In this document: positions 1-6,793 of the stretch, one piece after another | How the letters are laid out: the number at the start of each line of letters is the position of its first letter | Position numbering within the stretch: the first letter of the stretch is position 1 | The notes under the pieces: model-generated | The model's database searches: none | Told to the model about the DNA's origin: nothing | Seen by the model: the letters and a program-made list of their open reading frames with translations, nothing else | Position numbers and translations under genes: made by a program | NCBI GenBank assembly: GCA_946480565.1 | Contig: CAMLKR010000087.1 | Coordinates: forward strand, 1-9,196 | From: an uncultured Arenimonas sp. | GTDB lineage: Bacteria; Pseudomonadota; Gammaproteobacteria; Xanthomonadales; Xanthomonadaceae | Direction: 5' to 3' | DNA length: 9,196 bases

Positions 1-1577
1 AGTTCATCGTCGCCGACTGCCCGGGCCACGAGCAGTACACCCGCAACATGGCCACGGGCGCGTCCACCGCCGACCTGGCCGTGGTGCTTGTGGACGCGCG
101 CAAGGGCCTGCTGACCCAGACGCGCCGGCACAGCTACATCTGCGCCCTGCTGGGCATCCGCCAGGTGGTGCTGGCGGTGAACAAGATGGACGCGGTGGGC
201 TACGACCAGGCCACCTTCGAGATCATCGCCCAGGGTTACCGGGCGCTCGCCGCCGAACTGGGCATCGCCCAGGTGACGGCGATCCCGCTGTCGGCGCTCA
301 AGGGCGACAACCTGCTGGATCGCTCGGCGGCGATGCCCTGGTACCTCGGGCCGTCGCTGCTGGACGTGCTGGAGTCCAGTCCCGCATCCGGGCTGTCGGT
401 GGACAGCGGCTTCCGCCTTCCGGTGCAGTGGGTCAACCGCCCCAACCAGGATTTCCGCGGTTTCGCCGGCACGCTCGTGGCGGGCAGCGTGGCGCCGGGC
501 GACGAGGTGGTGGTGGTGCCGTCGGGCCGGCGCTCGCGCGTGCACCGCATCGTCACCGCCGACGGCGACCTGGCGCGCGCGGTGGCGGGCCAGGCGGTCA
601 CGCTGACCCTGGCCGACGAAGTGGACGTGAGCCGCGGCGACGTGATCGCCGCCGCCGCGGATCCGCCGCAGGCCGCCGACCAGTTCGCCGCCCACCTGCT
701 GTGGATGGGCGAACAGCCGCTGCTGCCGGGCCGGCCCTACTGGCTCAAGATCGGCGCGCGGACCGTCACCGCCACGGTCACCGAGATCAAGCACAAGATC
801 GACGTGAACAGCCAGGCGCGGCTGGCCGCCAAGAACCTGGCGCTGAACGAGGTCGCGTACGTCAACCTGGGCCTGGACCAGGCGATCGCCTTCGAACCCT
901 ACGCGCGCAACCGCGCGCTGGGCGGCTTCATCCTGATCGACCGCTACGACAACGCGACCGTCGCCGCCGGCACGCTCGACTTCGCCCTGCGCCGCGCCGC
1001 CAACATCCACTGGCAGCACCTGGACGTGGACCGCGCCGCGCGCGCCCGCATCAAGGGCCAGCAGCCGCGGGTGCTGTGGTTCACCGGCCTGTCGGGTTCC
1101 GGCAAGTCCACCATCGCCAACCTGGTGGACAAGCGGCTGCACGCGCAGGGGCTGCACACCTTCATCCTGGACGGCGACAACGTGCGCCACGGCTTGAACA
1201 AGGACCTGGGCTTCACCGACGAGGACCGCGTCGAGAACATCCGCCGCGTGGCCGAGGTCGCCAAGCTGATGAGCGACGCCGGCCTGATCGTGCTGGTCAG
1301 CTTCATCTCGCCCTTCCGCGCCGAGCGGCGGCTGGCGCGCGAGCTGTTCGCGCCCGGCGAGTTCCTGGAAGTGCACGTGGACACGCCGTTGGCCATCGCC
1401 GAACAGCGCGACGTGAAGGGGCTCTACGCAAAGGCCCGCGCAGGCCAGATCAAGAACTTCACCGGCATCGACTCGCCCTACGAGCGGCCGGAGAACGCCG
1501 AGATCGTGCTCGACACCACCCGTCAGTCCGCGGAAGCCCTGGCCGACGAAGTCGTGCGCCGCCTGCTCGGGGATTGA
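1..1577 (+). CDS. cysNC: CysN/CysC bifunctional sulfate adenylyltransferase subunit 1 / adenylylsulfate kinase (5' truncated by window)
   Basis: This is the GTPase subunit of ATP sulfurylase fused to APS kinase. In the cytoplasm CysN, with CysD, makes adenylylsulfate (APS) from ATP and sulfate at the cost of GTP, and the CysC part phosphorylates APS to PAPS for reductive sulfur assimilation. The frame is open from base 3, before the first internal ATG at 48, and the first visible residues already hold the G3 motif DCPGH, so the start lies upstream. About 524 residues are visible; from the family's usual size I infer that roughly 110-120 N-terminal residues, including the first P-loop, are missing. 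Next come G4 NKMD (visible residues 60-63), the G5-like SAL (97-99) and an EF-Tu-type beta-barrel region. The APS kinase P-loop GLSGSGKS is at bases 1086-1109, followed by [10 protein letters not shown] and FISPFRAER, whose Ser (1308-1310) is the usual phosphorylated residue, and by [11 protein letters not shown]. No frameshift is seen. cysD probably lies just upstream, outside the window. Confidence 0.97.
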   Translation, partial: FIVADCPGHEQYTRNMATGASTADLAVVLVDARKGLLTQTRRHSYICALLGIRQVVLAVNKMDAVGYDQATFEIIAQGYRALAAELGIAQVTAIPLSALKGDNLLDRSAAMPWYLGPSLLDVLESSPASGLSVDSGFRLPVQWVNRPNQDFRGFAGTLVAGSVAPGDEVVVVPSGRRSRVHRIVTADGDLARAVAGQAVTLTLADEVDVSRGDVIAAAADPPQAADQFAAHLLWMGEQPLLPGRPYWLKIGARTVTATVTEIKHKIDVNSQARLAAKNLALNEVAYVNLGLDQAIAFEPYARNRALGGFILIDRYDNATVAAGTLDFALRRAANIHWQHLDVDRAARARIKGQQPRVLWFTGLSGSGKSTIANLVDKRLHAQGLHTFILDGDNVRHGLNKDLGFTDEDRVENIRRVAEVAKLMSDAGLIVLVSFISPFRAERRLARELFAPGEFLEVHVDTPLAIAEQRDVKGLYAKARAGQIKNFTGIDSPYERPENAEIVLDTTRQSAEALADEVVRRLLGD

Positions 1578-1595
1578 GGCGCGCAATGCGTCTTT

Positions 1596-1628
1596 CCAGC
1601 GTGATCAACAAAGTGTTGATCACGCTGG
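1596..1628. repeat. Perfect 15-bp inverted repeat with 3-nt loop after cysNC (candidate terminator or operator)
   Basis: The left arm CCAGCGTGATCAACA (1596-1610) and right arm TGTTGATCACGCTGG (1614-1628) are exact reverse complements around the loop AAG. The hairpin begins 18 nt after the cysNC stop, where an intrinsic terminator would be expected. There is no T-run after it on the plus strand and no clear one on the minus strand, so a classical rho-independent terminator is not proven. Each arm contains the palindrome TGATCA. It could also be an mRNA 3'-end stabiliser, a protein-binding site or a copy of a dispersed intergenic repeat. Confidence 0.6.
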
Positions 1629-1766
1629 CGTCGTCGCTGCCGGAAGCGGCTGCTAAGGTTCGCCGCCACGTGTGAGGGCGCATATTTTCCGGTAATGGAA
1701 TCCAGAAGTCCTTTTCACTCCTGGTGACCGGAACACGTCGCGTTCCTCCACACGCCTGTCGCCCCT

Positions 1767-1773
1767 GAAGGAG
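1767..1773 (+). promoter_or_regulatory. Ribosome binding site of the curA-like gene
   Basis: GAAGGAG lies 7 nt before the ATG at 1781. It is a near-ideal Shine-Dalgarno sequence at normal spacing and fixes this ATG as the start of the reductase gene. Confidence 0.85.
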
Positions 1774-1780
1774 TGAACCC

Positions 1781-2815
1781 ATGCCCGACATTGAAGCAGT
1801 GAACCGCCGGATCGTTCTGGCGGCCCGCCCCAACGGCGCGCCAACGCCTTCCGATTTCCGACTGGAGCGCACCGACGTGCCCACGCCAGCCGAAGGTGAG
1901 GTGCTGCTGCGCACGCTTTACCTTTCGCTGGATCCCTACATGCGCAACCTGATGGAGGCCGTCGCGCCGGTGTACGCGCAGTCGATTCCGCTGGGCGGCA
2001 CGCTCGTCGGAGGCACGGTGAGCCGCGTGGTCGAGTCGCGGCATGCGCGCTTCCGCGCCGGCGATCTGGTGCTGGCCAATGCCGGTTGGCAGGACTACGC
2101 GGTGTCCGATGGCGCCGACCTGATGCCCCTGGGCGACCTCGATCCGCCCTCGCAGGCGCTGGGCCTGCTGGGCATGCCGGCGTTCACCGCCTATGTGGGG
2201 CTGCTGGACGTCGGCCAGCCGCAGCCTGGTGAAACGGTGGTCGTGGCGGCCGCGACCGGCGCCGTGGGTTCCGTGGTGGGGCAGCTGGCCAGGCTGCGGG
2301 GCGCACGTGCGGTGGGCATCGCCGGTGGCAGGGAGAAGTGCCGCTACGCCGTCGAGGAGCTGGGTTTCGATGCCTGCCTTGACCGGCACGATCCGCACTT
2401 CGCCGAACAGCTGGCCGCGGCCTGCCCGGACGGCATCGATGTCTATTTCGAGAACGTCGGCGGTGCGGTGCTGGAGGCGGTGCTGCCCCTGCTCAAGGTC
2501 GGCGCGCGCGTGCCGGTGATCGGCTTCATCGCCCACTACAACGACAAGGACCTGCCGCCGGGCCCGAACCGGCTGCCGCTGCTGCTTTCGGCCGTGCTGC
2601 AGAAACGCGTGCGGATGCAGGGCGTGATCATCCTCGACCACTATGCCGACCGGTTCGAGGCCTTCCGGCGCGACATGGGCGAATGGGCGGCCGCCGGCCG
2701 CGTAAAGCTGCGCGAGGAACGCATCGATGGGCTGGAGAACGCACCGGAGGCCCTGATCGGGCTGCTGGCGGGGTGGAACTTCGGCAAGGTGGTCGTGCGG
2801 GTTTCAGGCGCCTGA
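1781..2815 (+). CDS. curA: NADPH-dependent oxidoreductase of the CurA / leukotriene B4 12-hydroxydehydrogenase (MDR) family
   Basis: This is a 344-residue zinc-free medium-chain reductase, expected to be cytoplasmic. Family members reduce the C=C double bond of alpha,beta-unsaturated carbonyls with NADPH; E. coli CurA (YncB) reduces curcumin. Family motifs run in order: an N-terminal GroES-like part with YLSLDPYMR (47-55) and GWQDY (102-106), LGMPAFTAYVGLLDVGQP (130-147), the Rossmann-type nucleotide loop AATGAVG (157-163), AGGREKCRYAVEELGF (181-196), whose Lys typically contacts the NADP 2'-phosphate, and ENVGG (224-228). The C-terminus ends in the usual FGKVVVRV segment. Length and motif order match what I recall of CurA closely. 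The start is set by the GAAGGAG seven bases upstream. The gene stands alone on its strand and its last 12 bases overlap the end of the opposing ATP-grasp gene. The physiological substrate cannot be read from the sequence; detoxification of reactive enals or quinones is the usual inference. Confidence 0.92.
   Translation: MPDIEAVNRRIVLAARPNGAPTPSDFRLERTDVPTPAEGEVLLRTLYLSLDPYMRNLMEAVAPVYAQSIPLGGTLVGGTVSRVVESRHARFRAGDLVLANAGWQDYAVSDGADLMPLGDLDPPSQALGLLGMPAFTAYVGLLDVGQPQPGETVVVAAATGAVGSVVGQLARLRGARAVGIAGGREKCRYAVEELGFDACLDRHDPHFAEQLAAACPDGIDVYFENVGGAVLEAVLPLLKVGARVPVIGFIAHYNDKDLPPGPNRLPLLLSAVLQKRVRMQGVIILDHYADRFEAFRRDMGEWAAAGRVKLREERIDGLENAPEALIGLLAGWNFGKVVVRVSGA
2804..2815. repeat. 12-bp perfect palindrome formed by the convergent gene overlap
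   Basis: TCAGGCGCCTGA equals its own reverse complement and coincides exactly with the overlap of the curA-like gene (plus strand) and the ATP-grasp gene (minus strand). Read in either direction it is TCA GGC GCC TGA, so both proteins end in Ser-Gly-Ala-stop from the same DNA. There is no intergenic space for a separate terminator. Confidence 0.9.
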
Positions 2816-3667
2816 GGAAAGGCCGGCGCCAAGCGCGGCGGCGAAGCGGTCGGCGGCGCCGGGGCCGTAGGGCAGGAAGACCGAGGGCTCCGTCAGCTCC
2901 AGCTCCAGCAGCTGCGGGCCCTCGGCTGAGGGCAGCAGGTCGACGCGGGCGTAGACCGGCATGCCGAAGGGCAGGGCAGCCAGCACCTTCGCGGCCACGT
3001 CGTGCTCGGCGGCGGAGGGCGTGCGCGACTGGATCTTCTCCGCGGACAGCGCCGCGCCCGGCGGCTGGCCGCGACGGAGCAGGGGCGCCTTGCGGATGGC
3101 GTGGCTGAACTGGCCGCCGAAATACAGCAGGGCGGTTTCGCCCTGCTCGTCCACCGCGCGCAGGTAGGGCTGCACCAGCACATGGCGTCCGGCATCCAGC
3201 AGCCGCCGTGCGTGCGCGACGGCGGCCTCGCGGTCCGCCCGCAGGTAACGCCGGGCATCCCGCGAACCGGCGCCGACCGTGGGCTTGACCACGAACTCGT
3301 CGTGGTCGGGCAGGGCGGCCGGGTCGTCGCCGGGCGCCAGGAAAAAACTTTCGATCACCGGCACGCCGCGCGACGCCAGTTCGCCCAGGTAGCGCTTGTC
3401 GGTGTTCCAGCGCACCACCTCGGGCGGATTCCACAGCCGCGTCCGCGCCGCCACGCGTTCGCACCAGGCCAGGAACTCCGGCAGCCGGTCGATGTAGTCC
3501 CAGCTCGAGCGCAGCAGCACCGCGTCGAAACGCGACCAGGCCACGGTCGGGTCGTCCCAGGCCAGCACCTGGGTCTGGATGCCGGCCTCGGCGCAGGCCT
3601 CGCGCAGCGGCGCCATGTCCTCGTCGAGCGTGAAGGAGGCGATGGCGGTGGCGAGCGCGATCTTCAT
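2804..3667 (-). CDS. ATP-grasp domain protein, carboxylate-amine ligase-like, substrate unknown
   Basis: This is a 287-residue cytoplasmic protein of the glutathione synthetase/RimK-like ATP-grasp superfamily, whose members join a carboxylate to an amine or similar nucleophile through an acyl-phosphate. An N-terminal pre-ATP-grasp part contains VLLRSSWDYIDRLPEF (50-65). It is followed by NTDKRYLGELASRGVP (88-103), the ATP-binding Lys region FVVKPTVGAGSRD (125-137), VLVQPYL (163-169), EQGETALLYFGGQFSHAIRK (174-193), the YARVDL motif (239-244) and LELELTEPS (254-262), which supplies the acidic metal ligands. These motifs match a subfamily often annotated only as 'ATP-grasp domain-containing'; the D-cycloserine enzyme DcsG is, from memory, a characterised relative, but nothing nearby indicates cycloserine synthesis. 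The start ATG is 12 bp after the stop of the ETF-QO gene, so the two are probably cotranscribed. Its own ribosome site is weak. No substrate can be assigned. Confidence 0.88.
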   Translation of the reverse strand: MKIALATAIASFTLDEDMAPLREACAEAGIQTQVLAWDDPTVAWSRFDAVLLRSSWDYIDRLPEFLAWCERVAARTRLWNPPEVVRWNTDKRYLGELASRGVPVIESFFLAPGDDPAALPDHDEFVVKPTVGAGSRDARRYLRADREAAVAHARRLLDAGRHVLVQPYLRAVDEQGETALLYFGGQFSHAIRKAPLLRRGQPPGAALSAEKIQSRTPSAAEHDVAAKVLAALPFGMPVYARVDLLPSAEGPQLLELELTEPSVFLPYGPGAADRFAAALGAGLSSGA

Positions 3668-3679
3668 GCCGCGTCCGCG

Positions 3680-5299
3680 CTAGAGGTTCTGGTAGTTCGG
3701 GCCGGCGCCGCCTTCCGGCGTCACCCAGGTGATGATCTCGTACGGGTCCTTGATGTCGCAGGTCTTGCAGTGCACGCAGTTGGCGGCGTTGATCTGCAGG
3801 CGCTTGCCGCTGGGCGCGGCCGGCTCGGCGACGATCTCGTACACACCGGCGGGGCAGAAACGCTGGCAGGGATTGCCGTACTCCTCGGCGCAGCGGGTGA
3901 CGCAGATTTCGGTGTCGTGCACCTTCAGGTGCACCGGCTGGTCTTCGTCGTGTTCGGTGGCGGCGAAGTAGACGCCGGCCAGGCGGTCGCGCGGGGCCAG
4001 CGTGCGTTCGACGTAGTCGCGCTTCGGGCGTTCGGCGACGTCGAGCTTCTGCAGCGAGTTCCAGTCCGGCTTGCAGCGCCAGGTCCAGGGCGACAGACCG
4101 GCGGTGGCGGTTTCCCAGGCCGAGTTCACCAGGCCGAACCACAGGCCCTTCTTGAAGCCGGGCTTGATGTTGCGGACTTTCTTCAGTTCCGCCATCGCCG
4201 GCGAGGCGCGCAGCTTCGTGTCGAAGCCGGCGCTGCTCAGGCCGTCGGACTGGCCGGCGAGGTGCTCGGCCGCCAGCATGCCGCTGCGGATCGCCTGGTG
4301 CGTGCCCTTGATCTTGGGCACGTTGAGCAGGCCGGCGGTGTCGCCGATCAGCAGGGCGCCCGGCATCTCCACCTTGGGCAGGGACTGCCAGCCGCCGGTG
4401 ACGATGGCGCGCGCGCCGGCGCTGAGGATGCTGCCGCCCTCGAGCAGGGCCTTCACCGAGGGATGGTTCTTCCACTGCTGGAAGGCTTCGTAGGGCTGGT
4501 AGTGCGGGTCGCGGTAGTCCAGGCCGGACACATAGCCGAGCGCGACCTGGTTGTTGTTCAGGTGGTACAGGAAGCTGCCGCCGTAGGTGTGGCTGTCGGC
4601 CGGCCAGCCCAGCGAGTGCACGATCTTGCCCGGCTTCACGCGCCCTTCCGGCACCTGCCAGAGTTCCTTGATGCCGATCGAATAGTTCTGCGGGTCGGAT
4701 TCGGCATCCAGCCCGAACTTGCGCACCAGCTGTTTGGTCAGGTGGCCGCGGGCGCCTTCGGCGAGCACGGTCACCTTGGCCTTGATGTCGATGCCCTGGG
4801 TGTAGGCGGGCTTGTGCGAACCGTCCTTGGCCACGCCCATGTCGCCGATGCGCACGCCGGCGACGGCGCCGGCTTCGTCGTAAAGGAGTTCAGCGGCGGC
4901 GAAACCCGGGTAGATCTCGACGCCCAGCGCCTCGGCCTGCGGCGCCAGCCAGGCGCACATCGCGCCCAGGCTGACGATGAAGTTGCCGTGGTTGTTCATC
5001 TGCGGCGGCACGATCGGGAACTTGGTGCCGCCGGTCTTGGTGAGGAACCAGAATTCGTCCTCGGTGGCCGGCACGCAGACCGGCGGCGGGTTGTCGCGCC
5101 AGCCCGGCAGCAGCGAGTCCAGCGGGCCCGGCTCGATGACGGCGCCGGATAGGATATGGGCGCCGATGGTCGAGGACTTCTCGATCACGCAGACGCTCAG
5201 TTCGGGCTTGAGCTGCTTGAGCCGGATCGCGAACGACAGGCCCGCCGGGCCGGCGCCCACGGCCACCACGTCGTATTCCATCACGTCACGTTCACTCAT
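3680..5299 (-). CDS. etfD: Electron transfer flavoprotein-ubiquinone oxidoreductase (ETF-QO)
   Basis: This membrane-associated flavoprotein takes electrons from reduced ETF (loaded by acyl-CoA and other dehydrogenases) and reduces ubiquinone. The 539-residue protein starts with the FAD dinucleotide fold VVAVGAGPAG (11-20) and the ribose-binding acidic Glu40. It has the second FAD motif IGDTAGLLNVPKIKGTHQAI (318-337) and a C-terminal 4Fe-4S domain: CQRFCPAGVYE (478-488), then CVHCKTCDIKDP (508-519). The likely cluster ligands are Cys482, Cys508, Cys511 and Cys514. Length and domain order match the family. I place the start at 5299, not at the longer ATG at 5314, because GGAG (5309-5312) sits 9 nt before 5299 while nothing SD-like precedes 5314; the long form would add only MEPAV. 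It is the first gene of a minus-strand pair with the ATP-grasp gene and is divergent from the amidase-like gene. etfA and etfB are not in the window. Confidence 0.97.
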   Translation of the reverse strand: MSERDVMEYDVVAVGAGPAGLSFAIRLKQLKPELSVCVIEKSSTIGAHILSGAVIEPGPLDSLLPGWRDNPPPVCVPATEDEFWFLTKTGGTKFPIVPPQMNNHGNFIVSLGAMCAWLAPQAEALGVEIYPGFAAAELLYDEAGAVAGVRIGDMGVAKDGSHKPAYTQGIDIKAKVTVLAEGARGHLTKQLVRKFGLDAESDPQNYSIGIKELWQVPEGRVKPGKIVHSLGWPADSHTYGGSFLYHLNNNQVALGYVSGLDYRDPHYQPYEAFQQWKNHPSVKALLEGGSILSAGARAIVTGGWQSLPKVEMPGALLIGDTAGLLNVPKIKGTHQAIRSGMLAAEHLAGQSDGLSSAGFDTKLRASPAMAELKKVRNIKPGFKKGLWFGLVNSAWETATAGLSPWTWRCKPDWNSLQKLDVAERPKRDYVERTLAPRDRLAGVYFAATEHDEDQPVHLKVHDTEICVTRCAEEYGNPCQRFCPAGVYEIVAEPAAPSGKRLQINAANCVHCKTCDIKDPYEIITWVTPEGGAGPNYQNL

Positions 5300-5308
5300 A
5301 ACCGCCGG

Positions 5309-5312
5309 CTCC
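5309..5312 (-). promoter_or_regulatory. Ribosome binding site deciding the ETF-QO start
   Basis: On the minus strand GGAG is followed by a 9-nt spacer and then the ATG at 5299. The GGAG overlaps the upstream in-frame ATG at 5314, which has no SD of its own, so translation most likely begins at 5299. Confidence 0.65.
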
Positions 5313-5339
5313 ATACGCTGATGTCCGGATTGTCCCGGT

Positions 5340-5357
5340 TTGCCCGCGGACGGGCAA
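5340..5357. repeat. Short inverted repeat midway between divergent genes (candidate operator or leader hairpin)
   Basis: TTGCCCG (5340-5346) and CGGGCAA (5351-5357) are exact reverse complements around CGGA. The centre is about 50 bp from both start codons (5299 on the minus strand, 5401 on the plus strand) in a 101-bp divergent spacer that must carry both promoters. A shared operator is possible, as is a 5'-leader hairpin. I found no convincing -35/-10 pair on either strand. Confidence 0.4.
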
Positions 5358-5400
5358 TCAAGGAAACTCGGCTGAACGCCCCGTCACGGATCCGTTGCGC

Positions 5401-6747
5401 ATGACCGCCAGCCCCGACGCCCTGCGCCAGGCCCCGCTCTACCGCGTGCTGCACGCCTTGGCCAAGGGCGAAACCAGCAGCGAGGCGCTGACCGGCGCCT
5501 GCCTGGCGGCGATCGCGCGCGATGGCGGCCTGAACGCCTGGACCTGGGTGGACGCCGCCGGCGCCCTGGCCGCGGCGCGCGCCAGCGACGAGCGCCGCGC
5601 CGAGGGCAAGCCCCTGGGCCGCCTGGACGGCGTGCCGCTGGCGATCAACGACAACTTCGACGTGGCCGGCATGCCGACCGGTCTGGGCCTGCCCGGCCAC
5701 CCCGGACTGGCCGAACAGGACGCGCACGCGGTGCGGCGCCTGCGCGGCGCCGGTGCGGTGTTCCTGGGCAAGACCGCCATCGACGAGGCCGCCTTCGGCA
5801 CCGTCGGCCGCAATCCGCACCACGGCGACGTGCGCAACCCGGTGCTGCCCGACCGCGCCGCCGGCGGCGCCTCGGCCGGTGCCGCCGCCGCGGTGGCCGC
5901 GGGCCATGCGATCGCCGCGCTCGGGTCCGACACCCTGGGCGCCGCGCGCATCCCCGCCGCGTTCTGCGGGCTGGTCGCGCACAAGCCGACCTTCGGCGAG
6001 ATCAGCTGCCGCGGAATGGCGATTGGTCTTCGCCGGCTCGACTGCGCCGGCCTGGTCACCCGCACCGTGCAGGACGCCGCGCTGCTGCTGCCGGTGCTGG
6101 CCGGTTACGACGCCGGCGACCCGCGCTCGCGCAAGCGCCGCGTGCCGCTGTCGCCGCCGGACTGGGTGCCGGGCGAGCTCAAGGCCGGCGTGGTCGCCGA
6201 CCTGTCCGCGCTGGGCGTGGATGCGTCGGTGGTCGAGAACTTCAGCGCCGTCATGGCGCGGGTGGCGCCGGTGTTCGGCAGTGCGCTGCCGGTGGCGCTG
6301 GACGTGGCGCCGCTGGACGTGGCTGCCACCCGTCGCGCCGCGCTGCTGCTGATGGAGGCGGAGATCCTGGCTGCGCACGAACCCCGCCTCGACGGCGCCT
6401 CGACCCGCCTGCGCTGGCTGCTCGACTTCGCCCAGCGCAAGACCGCCACCGACTACGCGCGCGCCGCCCAGCGCCTGGACGACCACGTGATCATGGTGCG
6501 GCGCCTGTTCGAGCAGTACGACGTGCTGCTGCTGCCGACCGTGGCCACGCCGCCGCCGGCCTTCGGCGCCGACGAACCGGCGAACCTGGCCGACCTCACC
6601 GCGCTGGCCTCGCTGGCCGGCTGCCCCGCGCTGAGCCTGCCGCTGCCGGGCGGCCTGGGGCTGCAGCTGGTGGGGGCGCCGGGCAGCGACCTGCGGCTGC
6701 TGGAACTCGGCCAGATCCTGGCGTCCGTCGCCGATACCGGCGAATGA
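5401..6747 (+). CDS. Amidase-signature family protein with all three catalytic triad residues replaced (predicted pseudoenzyme)
   Basis: This 448-residue protein has the overall signature of the amidase family (GatA, AtzE, allophanate hydrolase, FAAH), which normally hydrolyses amide bonds with a Ser-cisSer-Lys triad. Recognisable blocks are LDGVPLAINDNFDVAG (75-90), LGKTAIDEAAFG (near 120-135), AGGASAGAAAAVAAG (154-168), LGSDTLGAARIPAAFCGLV (174-192) and LQLVGAP near the end. The triad Lys (normally in a VKD-type motif) is Asn83 (AAC, 5647-5649). The cis-Ser of GGSSGG is Ala157 (5869-5871). The nucleophile of GGSxR is Ala181 (5941-5943), with Leu179 replacing a Gly beside it. The spacings (74 and 24 residues) match those of rat FAAH as I remember it (75 and 24), so the alignment is secure. 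No stop or frameshift is seen. I chose ATG 5401 over an in-frame TTG at 5395; the SD is weak in either case. It lies 45 bp before alkB and is probably cotranscribed with it. Hydrolytic activity is not expected; a binding or regulatory role is inference. Confidence 0.85.
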   Translation: MTASPDALRQAPLYRVLHALAKGETSSEALTGACLAAIARDGGLNAWTWVDAAGALAAARASDERRAEGKPLGRLDGVPLAINDNFDVAGMPTGLGLPGHPGLAEQDAHAVRRLRGAGAVFLGKTAIDEAAFGTVGRNPHHGDVRNPVLPDRAAGGASAGAAAAVAAGHAIAALGSDTLGAARIPAAFCGLVAHKPTFGEISCRGMAIGLRRLDCAGLVTRTVQDAALLLPVLAGYDAGDPRSRKRRVPLSPPDWVPGELKAGVVADLSALGVDASVVENFSAVMARVAPVFGSALPVALDVAPLDVAATRRAALLLMEAEILAAHEPRLDGASTRLRWLLDFAQRKTATDYARAAQRLDDHVIMVRRLFEQYDVLLLPTVATPPPAFGADEPANLADLTALASLAGCPALSLPLPGGLGLQLVGAPGSDLRLLELGQILASVADTGE

Positions 6748-6750
6748 CAC

Positions 6751-6775
6751 AGGAGTTGGTGGATAGGAGTTAGTG
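6751..6775 (+). repeat. Tandem imperfect 11-bp repeat carrying SD-plus-GTG units in the alkB leader
   Basis: AGGAGTTGGTG (6751-6761) and AGGAGTTAGTG (6765-6775) differ at one base and repeat with a 14-bp period, filling much of the 45-bp gap before alkB. Each copy is an SD-like AGGAG followed within 3 nt by a GTG codon. The first GTG opens a four-codon frame ending at TAG 6771-6773. The second opens a six-codon frame ending at the TGA that overlaps the alkB ATG. Confidence 0.6.
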
Positions 6776-6793
6776 AAGGCGGCCGCGTCCTGA
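6773..6793 (+). CDS. Possible six-codon leader peptide coupled to alkB
   Basis: A GTG after the second AGGAG opens a frame reading Met-Lys-Ala-Ala-Ala-Ser-stop. Its TGA (6791-6793) overlaps the alkB ATG (6793-6795) by one base as TGATG, the classic arrangement for termination-reinitiation. The SD-to-GTG spacing is only 3 nt, which is short, and chance is a serious alternative. It is listed because the alkB start lacks a well-spaced SD of its own. Confidence 0.2.
   Translation: MKAAAS

Noticed and set aside
428..1675. A 415-codon plus-strand frame inside cysNC
   Set aside because: It is an out-of-frame Arg/Ala/Gly-rich reading of cysNC; the true frame carries the GTPase and APS kinase motifs.
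1659..1688. Possible promoter for the curA-like gene (TTCGCC, then CATATT/TATTTT at about 1681-1688)
   Set aside because: The AT-rich patch is a plausible -10 in this GC-rich spacer, but the -35 match is poor and I cannot separate it from chance.
3002..5152. A 716-codon open frame on the plus strand opposite the ETF-QO and ATP-grasp genes
   Set aside because: Its product is low-complexity Gly/Ala/Val/Arg/His-rich with no recognisable domain, while the minus strand has clear motifs throughout. It is an antisense artefact of high GC, where stop codons are rare.
5362..5373. The 12-mer GGAAACTCGGCT, which recurs at 7977-7988
   Set aside because: One copy is intergenic and the other codes for the lipoprotein start on the minus strand; there is no shared flanking sequence, so it is likely coincidence.
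5395..5400. TTG start two codons upstream for the amidase-like gene
   Set aside because: No better ribosome site supports it; ATG at 5401 is preferred, though the choice affects only two residues.
5401..6747. Assignment of the amidase-like gene as GatA (tRNA-dependent amidotransferase)
   Set aside because: GatA needs the Ser-cisSer-Lys triad, which is absent, and there is no gatB or gatC next to it.
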